Source: Holosporaceae bacterium
GTDB taxonomy: Bacteria; Pseudomonadota; Alphaproteobacteria; UBA3830
NCBI GenBank assembly: GCA_031284345.1
Contig: JAITAC010000052.1
Coordinates: forward strand, 1 to 5,737
Direction of reading: 5' to 3'
DNA: 5,737 nt
Under the pieces are notes generated by a model. It searched no databases. It was not told where the DNA came from and saw only the letters and a list, made by a program, of their open reading frames with translations. Positions 1 to 4,936 of this stretch are shown piece after piece; the first letter of the stretch is position 1; the number at the start of each line of letters is the position of its first letter. A program made the position numbers and the translations under genes.

Positions 1-200
1 GGCACCCTTTCCACCAGTTACCATAATATCAGGAAAATGTAAAATTTCCGTTAATGGCGAAAATTTTTTATAAATTAACGAATTTTTAAGATGTCTTTGC
101 TACTATGATATATGTAGGAGTCTGTGCCATGCGCACAAGAGAGGGGAGAGCCACACGTTACAGAATGTGGGAGAACCGTGCGCAAGCGGAGTGGCTATAT
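1..200 (+). repeat. Long intergenic direct repeat, copy 1
   Basis: This segment matches 308-507 with about 26 differences in 200 positions by hand alignment (one is a 1-base indel), or about 87% identity. The first ~110 bases are AT-rich and include a CGTTAAT/ATTAACG inverted repeat. The last ~75 bases are GC-rich and carry the sub-repeat GCCRTGCGC followed by a GGGGAGAGCCACACGTTACAG block. Copy 2 aligns from base 1 of the window, so this copy may extend further left. Frames that stay open through it (for example from 124 or 167) have no recognisable protein, and differences between the copies show no bias to third codon positions. It is best read as a non-coding repeat; the family is not one I recognise. 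Confidence 0.85.
49..80. repeat. Inverted repeat CGTTAAT/ATTAACG in copy 1
   Basis: CGTTAAT (49-55) is perfectly complementary to ATTAACG (74-80), with an 18-base AT-rich loop. The pair sits in the AT-rich half of the long repeat and is largely kept in copy 2. It could form a hairpin in RNA or be a two-half-site protein binding site. Confidence 0.5.
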
Positions 201-208
201 TAGAAATC

Positions 209-253
209 TATGCCGCGCGCTACTGGGATGGTGGAAAGCCACGTGTTACAGTA
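209..253 (+). repeat. Diverged third copy of the GC-rich sub-repeat
   Basis: The block from TATGCCGCGCGCTACTGG through GGAAAGCCACGTGTTACAG aligns along its length with the GC-rich sub-unit of copy 2 (about 430-473) and of copy 1 (about 124-165). About 10 of 45 positions differ by eye. The core GCCGCGCGC is at 212-220, after cores at 127-135 and 175-183 (the latter ACCGTGCGC). The short unit therefore recurs every ~37-50 bases, so the array is nested: small units inside the larger ~307-bp period. This copy lacks the AT-rich half of the large element. Confidence 0.6.
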
Positions 254-271
254 GTTGTTCTGTTTACAATT

Positions 272-313
272 TTCTTCTTCCCACTCCTCCTCGCCGAGTT
301 GCGCGCCGGCACC
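272..313 (-). repeat. Possible inverted copy of the sub-repeat
   Basis: Read on the minus strand, this segment gives GGTGCCGGCGCGC, then an insertion of about 10 bases, then AGGAGTGGGAAGA. These pieces match GTGCCGTGCGC and AGGAGTGGGGAGA of copy 2 in the same order. On the plus strand it shows as a pyrimidine-rich tract at about 270-296 leading into GCGCGCCGGCACC. Together with TGGTGGAAA at 229-237 and its complement at 315-323, this suggests an imperfect long-range inverted arrangement between the two large copies. The match is short and broken, so it may be chance or decay. Confidence 0.35.
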
Positions 314-507
314 TTTTCCACCAGTTACCATAATAGCAGGGAAATGTAAAATTGTCGTTAACGGCGAAAAAATTTTATAAATTAACGAATTTTTAAGACA
401 TTTTTGCTACCATGATATGTGTGGGAATCTGTGCCGTGCGCCACAGGAGTGGGGAGAGCCACACGTTACAGAAGGTGGGAGAGCCGTGCGCTACCGGAGG
501 AGCTATA
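308..507 (+). repeat. Long intergenic direct repeat, copy 2
   Basis: This is the second copy of the ~200-bp element, about 307 bases downstream of copy 1. It keeps the same order: a GGCACC-YTTTCCACCAGTTACC start, an AT-rich centre with an inverted repeat, then a GC-rich end with two GCCGTGCGC cores (433-441 and 483-491). The GC-rich part stops abruptly near 500 and AT-rich sequence follows, which may mark the right boundary of the element. No target-site duplication or transposase is visible. It could be a non-autonomous mobile element, a structured intergenic repeat, or part of a longer tandem array to the left of the window. Confidence 0.85.
356..387. repeat. Inverted repeat CGTTAAC/ATTAACG in copy 2
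   Basis: This is the counterpart of the 49-80 inverted repeat. CGTTAA (356-361) pairs with TTAACG (382-387); a T-to-C change at the seventh base of the left arm breaks the innermost pair. The outer six pairs and the arm spacing are unchanged between copies. Confidence 0.5.
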
Positions 508-581
508 AATATAATAAATATGTGAAATAAACCTCAGAATCAGGATGTTCCAGAATCCCTAGGGCGGTAAGATACAAGGAC

Positions 582-605
582 AATTATTGCTGAACAATAT
601 TTTTT
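582..605 (+). terminator. Weak intrinsic-terminator-like hairpin
   Basis: TATTG (585-589) and CAATA (595-599) form a five-pair stem around CTGAA. The stem can extend by two A-T pairs across a T-T mismatch and runs into a T-tract (600-605). The stem is almost all A-T, so predicted stability is low. It would end a transcript coming from the repeat region; there is no recognisable gene upstream within the window. Confidence 0.2.
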
Positions 606-684
606 CGTTGTTTTCTCTAGCTTGTTCTCATGTCCTGGGGATGTTACTCTAGTGCGATTGGTGGCAAGCCTAATGTAAATCTTC

Positions 685-712
685 CTTGGATAGTTGATAT
701 AAATAGTATAGA
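685..712 (+). promoter_or_regulatory. Candidate promoter for the TPR-bamB-der operon
   Basis: CTTGGA (685-690) resembles the CTTG start of alphaproteobacterial -35 elements. It is followed after 16 bases by TATAGA (707-712), a fair -10. Transcription would start near 718-720, about 28 bases before the GTG start of the first gene. The match is partial and the surroundings are AT-rich, so chance is possible. Confidence 0.3.
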
Positions 713-747
713 ATTCTTTTCGTTAGTTAAATTTGAGGTATGTGACC

Positions 748-1401
748 GTGAGTGATGAAGTAACCGCAATATTGCAAGAAATAAATGAAGAATTGAAACA
801 TGACCAACAATTGGCGTTTTTCAAAAGGCATATGAATAAAATTCTTGGAGGAATTGGGGTCGTTGTTGCCTTTATATTAATATATTCCTCCTGGTACGCG
901 CGTAAGCAGAGGCACATGGAAGACATAACCAATACCCTCATAAACTTGAGCTACTCTCCCGCAACGAAAAGCGATCTATTGCTGCAGGAATTAATAGAAG
1001 AAGCTCCGGCCGAGCTAAAGCCGATTTTGCTAATTATAAAATCCGGAAAGCAAATGATACTGGGGGAATTTTCCGTAGAAAATCTTACGCCACTGCTGGA
1101 ATTATCTCAAAAGAGCGGTGTTGACATTGTTTGGAAGGATCTGGCGCTCCTGATATACGCTTCATATCCGGTTGACGACGCCGAGAGTCTCATAAAATTA
1201 TTGGAGCCATTGACGCAAGAGAATCGTCCGTTTCCATTCATGGCTATGGAATTAATCGGCATGATGAAAGAAGGCAGTGGAAAGCACGAAGAGGCATTGG
1301 AGATCTTTGACAAAATAATCAATCATAAAAATGCTCCAAAAACATTGAAAAATAGAATATCAATTATAGCCAATTACATCCGAAACAGTGGGAGAAAATA
1401 A
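748..1401 (+). CDS. YfgM-like membrane-anchored TPR-domain protein
   Basis: This 217-residue protein has an N-terminal charged stretch (about 1-30, MSDEVTAILQEINEELKHDQ), one membrane segment (about 32-50, from KILGGIGVVV) and a helical C-terminal domain outside the membrane. The layout matches the alphaproteobacterial YfgM-like family (TPR_21 / DUF2659 type), which typically begins MSD-x-E-V-D/N-E. The motif WKDLALLIYAS (about 126-136) and the later EEALEIFDKI segment fit degenerate TPR helices. E. coli YfgM is an inner-membrane protein associated with the Sec translocon and PpiD that assists periplasmic folding; that role is inferred here. GTG at 748 is preferred because GAGG (735-738) lies 9 bases upstream. 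The frame is open from TTG 733, and GTG 742 is only 3 bases from that site. It is the first gene of an operon, with bamB starting 2 nt after its stop. Confidence 0.85.
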   Translation: MSDEVTAILQEINEELKHDQQLAFFKRHMNKILGGIGVVVAFILIYSSWYARKQRHMEDITNTLINLSYSPATKSDLLLQELIEEAPAELKPILLIIKSGKQMILGEFSVENLTPLLELSQKSGVDIVWKDLALLIYASYPVDDAESLIKLLEPLTQENRPFPFMAMELIGMMKEGSGKHEEALEIFDKIINHKNAPKTLKNRISIIANYIRNSGRK

Positions 1402-1403
1402 AG

Positions 1404-2735
1404 ATGAAGATGATGAAAAATATAGAAAACCTAAAATCACAAAAACTGTTGGATATCGGCTCAGCGTTTATTATTATCTCGTTTGGATTGTCATTGAGTG
1501 GATGTTCCCAGAAGGAAATATTGCAGGGCGCCCGAGAGGATATAATTACATCAACCACCACCGCCGTGGAGCATGATAAAACTCCGGTATTATTGGCTAA
1601 AAATGGATTTCTAAACAAAGACGTACCGCAGGCGTTTTTAAATGCCGCCCACTGTTATCCAGCTCTAAAATTTGCGGCTTCCGGCGCCGAGGTATGGTCG
1701 TCAAATTTAGATTTTGAAAGCGGCAAAACGCTGAAGATGATTGCTTCTCCGGTCGTCGCGGCCGGAAAAATTTTCTGTCTAGATGCGGCCGGAGTAGTCT
1801 ACGCCATTGATCAAAAAAACGGCCAGAGAATCTGGAGAACCAGCACTTTAGTTGAGGGGAAAGACGGCCAAATCGGCGGAGCCATTGCCTATGAAAATGG
1901 CAGAGTAATCGTCACTTCCAGTTTTTTCGAATGCTTCTCACTGGACGCCAAAGATGGGAAAATCCTCTGGAGGATAAAGCTTCCGGCGCCATGCAAGGGA
2001 GAGGGAATCACTGTTCACGAAGGGAAAGCATTTCTCATGTGTGCCAACAGCAGTTTACAGGTGATAGATATTGAGACCGGAAAAATTATATGGTCACATT
2101 CTGGCACGATTGTGGATTCCATATATCTTGGCAGTGCCGGAGTGGCTGTTGATGATGGTCTGGTGTTTTTGGCATATCCGTCCGGAGAAATATTTGCTCT
2201 GCTGGAGGAGACCGGAGCTGTTATTTGGGACTCAATGTTTTCGAAATTTTCGTTGACGAATTCTGCTCATTCTTTTGTGTATCCGCGGGCCTGTCCGGTG
2301 GTAAAGGATGAGGCGGTGTATTTTGTGGCCTCCAACGAGCAGACCGTCGCTTTCCAGAAAAAAACCGGAGATCGCCTCTGGATTAGCAATTTCGGTGGAT
2401 TGCAGACGCCCATAGTAAATGGCAACAGCATATTCATATTTAATTCCAAATCTGAACTGGTTTGTCTCAATAAAGATAATGGGAAACTCCGGTGGATTAG
2501 TAAACTTGAGCATGATCTCGATGAGATATCCAATTGGTACTCTCAAATTCTGATCGATAAGCATATTCTCATGATATCACCGACGGGAAAAATTTCTCTT
2601 GTATCGCCCTACACCGGCAAAATTGAAAAGAGTTTGTCCTTCAGTTGCGAAAGTGGTATTTCCGTCAATCCCGTAATTGCAAACGGCGTGATGTATGTGC
2701 TCATGAATAATGCAGAACTGGTGGCGTACAAATAG
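1404..2735 (+). CDS. bamB: Outer membrane protein assembly factor BamB (lipoprotein)
   Basis: This 443-residue protein is a lipoprotein with a lipobox LSGC, Cys34 as the lipidated residue and Ser35 at +2, consistent with outer-membrane sorting. After a linker the rest is a beta-propeller of PQQ-like blades. Repeats of the form x-Y/F-A-hydrophobic-D-x-x-x-G-x-x-x-W are at about 131-146, 176-191, 217-232, 262-277, 313-328 and 351-366, with a weaker one at 396-411 and a closing strand ELVAYK at the C terminus. This fits the eight-bladed BamB propeller, which in E. coli binds BamA and helps deliver outer-membrane proteins to the BAM complex. GGGAGA (1390-1395) lies 8 bases upstream of ATG 1404; ATGs at 1410 and 1413 are alternatives that leave the lipobox intact. 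It sits between the YfgM-like gene and der, the usual place for bamB. Its TAG stop directly abuts the der ATG. Confidence 0.95.
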   Translation: MKMMKNIENLKSQKLLDIGSAFIIISFGLSLSGCSQKEILQGAREDIITSTTTAVEHDKTPVLLAKNGFLNKDVPQAFLNAAHCYPALKFAASGAEVWSSNLDFESGKTLKMIASPVVAAGKIFCLDAAGVVYAIDQKNGQRIWRTSTLVEGKDGQIGGAIAYENGRVIVTSSFFECFSLDAKDGKILWRIKLPAPCKGEGITVHEGKAFLMCANSSLQVIDIETGKIIWSHSGTIVDSIYLGSAGVAVDDGLVFLAYPSGEIFALLEETGAVIWDSMFSKFSLTNSAHSFVYPRACPVVKDEAVYFVASNEQTVAFQKKTGDRLWISNFGGLQTPIVNGNSIFIFNSKSELVCLNKDNGKLRWISKLEHDLDEISNWYSQILIDKHILMISPTGKISLVSPYTGKIEKSLSFSCESGISVNPVIANGVMYVLMNNAELVAYK

Positions 2736-4073
2736 ATGAAAATAGCCATTATAGGAAGACCCAACGTCGGGAAATCCACTCTGTTTAACAGATTGGTAAG
2801 AGAGAAAAATGCCATTGTGGGCGATTTTCCAGGCATAACCCGCGACAGAAAAATTCAGAATGGAGAGCTATGGGGATTACAGTTTTCCATCACAGACACT
2901 CCCGGAGTTGATCCTTTCTCCTCTGATTCTCTTGCGATTTCCATGAATGCGCAGTCTTTGGCGGCGGTTAGGGAGTCCGAAGTTGTGTTTTTTATCATTG
3001 ACGCCGTTGAGGGAGTCACCCACTATGACCGAGAAATAGCATCTTGGCTGCGATCATCCTTTAAAATTGTGGGGAATCGCCCAGTTATTATCATAAAAAA
3101 CAAGTCCGAAGGAAAAAAAAGCGCCGACGCTGTCGAAGCTTTGGGATTTGGTGAAGGAGTCGCCATATCCGCTGAGCATAATTTGGGCATGGATGAGCTG
3201 TATCAGCAGCTGCAATCTCTGGACATTCTCGCTACTTCCGGATCCCAAGACAATCTCGACTTAAGACTAAAAATAGCCATAGTCGGTAGACCAAACGTAG
3301 GCAAATCAACACTCATCAATGCCATTATCGGCGATGATCGACTGCTAACCGGAGAGCAAGCTGGCATTACCAGAGACGCTATCCAACTGGAATATAAATT
3401 TAAAAACCGCCCCATAACGCTGATCGACACTGCTGGACAACGAAGAAAATCCAAAATAACAGAAAAAATAGAAACAGTCTCCGTCCTGGACGCCTGGAGA
3501 TATATCCGGCAGGCGAACGTCGTGGTGGTGGTTATGGATCTGAAAAATCCACTGGAAAATCAAGATATAAGCATTGCTAGCAAAGCGTTCGACGAAGGAA
3601 AAATCGTGATTTTTGCCTTTAATAAAAGCGATACCGTGGAAAATCCTGATGAAATCCTAAAAAATATTCAAAAACGCGTGGAAAAAGAATTCGCTCAACT
3701 TCCGAAAGTCGCCTGCTTGCTGGTGTCAGCAAAAGAAAAAAAAGGACTCGCAAGAATATTCAATGTTTCGTTTAAACTATACGACGATTGGTGCAAACGC
3801 GTGTCAACCAGCTCCCTAAACAAATGGTTCCAGACGGCAATTGCTAAAAATCCTCCGCCACTGGTGAACGGTATGCCTATAAAATTGAAATACATATCTC
3901 AAACCAATGCCAAACCGCCGACCTTTGTGATATTTGCCAATCGAGCGGAACACTTGCCCGTCAGCTATGAGCGCTACCTGCTGAACAATTTGCGCAGTTC
4001 GTTCAATTTATATGGAATTCCACTGCGCCTTTTCGTGAGACAACGGCAAAATCCCCACAATCCAAATGCATAA
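2736..4073 (+). CDS. der: Ribosome biogenesis GTPase Der (EngA)
   Basis: This 445-residue protein has two tandem GTPase domains and a C-terminal KH-like domain, the layout unique to Der, which acts in 50S subunit maturation. Domain 1 has G1 GRPNVGKS (7-14), GITRD (33-37), G3 DTPG (54-57), G4 NKSE (122-125) and G5 SAE (145-147). Domain 2 has G1 GRPNVGKS (184-191), GITRD (210-214), DTAGQRRKSK (231-240), G4 NKSD (296-299) and G5 SAK (331-333). The KH-like domain covers about 350-438 and ends in the usual basic FVRQRQNP segment. Length suits the shorter alphaproteobacterial Der proteins (E. coli is about 490). The Glu in place of Asp in the first G4 motif is, as I recall, usual in Alphaproteobacteria rather than a defect. 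Translation probably depends on coupling to bamB, because ATG follows the bamB TAG with no gap; GGTGG (2720-2724) 11 bases upstream may help. Confidence 0.97.
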   Translation: MKIAIIGRPNVGKSTLFNRLVREKNAIVGDFPGITRDRKIQNGELWGLQFSITDTPGVDPFSSDSLAISMNAQSLAAVRESEVVFFIIDAVEGVTHYDREIASWLRSSFKIVGNRPVIIIKNKSEGKKSADAVEALGFGEGVAISAEHNLGMDELYQQLQSLDILATSGSQDNLDLRLKIAIVGRPNVGKSTLINAIIGDDRLLTGEQAGITRDAIQLEYKFKNRPITLIDTAGQRRKSKITEKIETVSVLDAWRYIRQANVVVVVMDLKNPLENQDISIASKAFDEGKIVIFAFNKSDTVENPDEILKNIQKRVEKEFAQLPKVACLLVSAKEKKGLARIFNVSFKLYDDWCKRVSTSSLNKWFQTAIAKNPPPLVNGMPIKLKYISQTNAKPPTFVIFANRAEHLPVSYERYLLNNLRSSFNLYGIPLRLFVRQRQNPHNPNA

Positions 4074-4087
4074 TATCAAGTTGTTCT

Positions 4088-4151
4088 CCAATTAAATACT
4101 CCCGATTTCCGGATATCAACAGTCCAATACTCAATAGTCTCTTTAATTAGG
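4088..4151. repeat. Inverted repeat between der and cpoB
   Basis: AATTAAA (4090-4096) pairs with TTTAATT (4142-4148), and CC (4088-4089) can pair with GG (4150-4151) after a one-base bulge. The loop is about 45 bases and no T-tract follows, so it does not look like a standard terminator. It may be chance in AT-rich DNA. Confidence 0.25.
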
Positions 4152-4170
4152 TTCACCATTCTGCTATTAT
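4142..4170 (+). promoter_or_regulatory. Candidate extended -10 promoter for cpoB
   Basis: TGCTATTAT (4162-4170) fits an extended -10 element, TG-N-TATTAT. The best -35 at 17-base spacing is TTTAAT (4142-4147), a poor match, so activity would depend on the extended -10. It lies 35 bases before the cpoB start, and the 131-bp gap after der supports separate transcription of cpoB. Confidence 0.35.
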
Positions 4171-4204
4171 CTTTTGGCATTGTTCATGTGAAACGAGAAA
4201 AATC

Positions 4205-4831
4205 ATGAGAAAAAAAATATGTGCCCTCATCATATTGAGTTTTGCACTTAATGTGGACGCTCGAAATCAGAAAATTGCTCCCAAAATTTACGACGCTAGC
4301 GAATTGGAAGAAACTGTCCGATTCCTAAACGGCAAAATCGAGGAAATAGAACAAAAAATCCGCGAAATGGAAATAAAAATCGCTGCCTTCGCAGATTTTG
4401 TCAATAAAAAACTCAATGAAGATAAAGAAAAAAAAATATTGGAAGCTATGGCCAACAAAACTCCAGAAGAAATTATAAAAACTGCTGAAGATATGATCGA
4501 AAATAAAAATTCGGAAGATGCTATAAATTTGCTAAATGCGTTTCTGGAGAAAAATCCCAAAAGCATATATAAAGGTATTACACTATTTTATATTGGAAAT
4601 TGCTACGTAAATAATAAGAATCACCAGGAAGCGGCACTGAAATACATGGAAAGTTACCAAGCAAATCCCAAAGGGCGAAAAGCAGACGAAGCGCTCTATA
4701 ACTTATCCGTATGCTTTGGAAAATTGAACAAAAAACAGCAGCAGAAGTCCACTTTGGAAAAAATACTTCGGGATTTTAGTTCCAGCGCTTTTGCGACACA
4801 GGCGAAAAAAGATTTGGCGACTCTGGAATAG
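4205..4831 (+). CDS. cpoB: CpoB/YbgF, Tol-Pal associated periplasmic TPR protein
   Basis: This 208-residue protein has a short signal peptide (MRKK, then a hydrophobic core, with cleavage probably after A19 in NVDA-R). A charged coiled coil follows at about 33-75, rich in EI/K heptads. Three TPR-like repeats follow at about 88-120, 122-155 and 158-191. The C-terminal pattern KADEALYNLSVCFGKL followed by LEKILRDF and A-x-x-A-K-K-D-L is typical of YbgF/CpoB. In E. coli CpoB trimerises through the coiled coil, binds TolA and coordinates PBP1B with outer-membrane constriction at division. It is shorter than E. coli CpoB (about 263). The tol and pal genes that usually precede it are absent here; der lies upstream instead. 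The ribosome-binding site is weak (ACGAG at 4193-4197). A-runs of 8 (4210-4217) and 9 (4428-4436) bases lie within the gene. A generic TPR lipoprotein-like protein is less likely, because Cys6 is not in a lipobox. Confidence 0.85.
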   Translation: MRKKICALIILSFALNVDARNQKIAPKIYDASELEETVRFLNGKIEEIEQKIREMEIKIAAFADFVNKKLNEDKEKKILEAMANKTPEEIIKTAEDMIENKNSEDAINLLNAFLEKNPKSIYKGITLFYIGNCYVNNKNHQEAALKYMESYQANPKGRKADEALYNLSVCFGKLNKKQQQKSTLEKILRDFSSSAFATQAKKDLATLE

Positions 4832-4936
4832 CGCCTGTTTCAGCGTGTCGTTTGGGGGACGCCACACCAATTGATGCTTTGGCATTGCGGACCTAATTCT
4901 GACGCACGAGTACGATACGAGTATCATGGGAATAAA

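Larger units (their letters stand above)
508..747 (+). other. Gene-free leader upstream of the operon
   Basis: No convincing gene, tRNA or known riboswitch is seen here. It contains a palindrome CCCTAGGG (557-564), a weak hairpin followed by a T-tract (582-605) and a weak promoter-like sequence (685-712). AGGAC (577-581) can pair with GTCCT (632-636), and short pairings like this leave open a structured transcript. With the repeats at 1-507, the whole 1-747 stretch is unassigned to any protein. Confidence 0.5.

Noticed and set aside
124..349. Overlapping open frames of 60-69 codons in the repeat region
   Set aside because: They follow the repeat units, resemble no known protein, have no clear ribosome-binding site, and differences between the copies show no codon-position bias.
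1..507. CRISPR array
   Set aside because: There are only two large units, 87% identical, with no short identical repeats separated by unique spacers and no cas genes.
531..570. tRNA-like T-arm sequence (GTTCCAGAATCCC)
   Set aside because: No matching acceptor stem, anticodon arm or D-arm could be assembled around it.
733..747. TTG 733 or GTG 742 as the start of the YfgM-like gene
   Set aside because: GAGG at 735-738 overlaps the TTG start and is only 3 bases from GTG 742; GTG 748 gives correct spacing and the family-like MSDEV N terminus.
630..755. Short open frame of 41 codons (MSWGCYSS...) just before and overlapping the first gene
   Set aside because: No ribosome-binding site before ATG 630, low-complexity context, and it overlaps the better supported GTG start at 748.
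723..941. Minus-strand open frames opposite the operon genes (for example 723-941, 2232-2564, 4288-4566)
   Set aside because: They are shadows of well-supported plus-strand genes and show no family motifs.
4914..4925. Perfect small inverted repeat GATAC-GA-GTATC before the kinase gene
   Set aside because: The two-base loop is too small for an RNA hairpin and the motif is short enough to be chance; no known operator is recognised.
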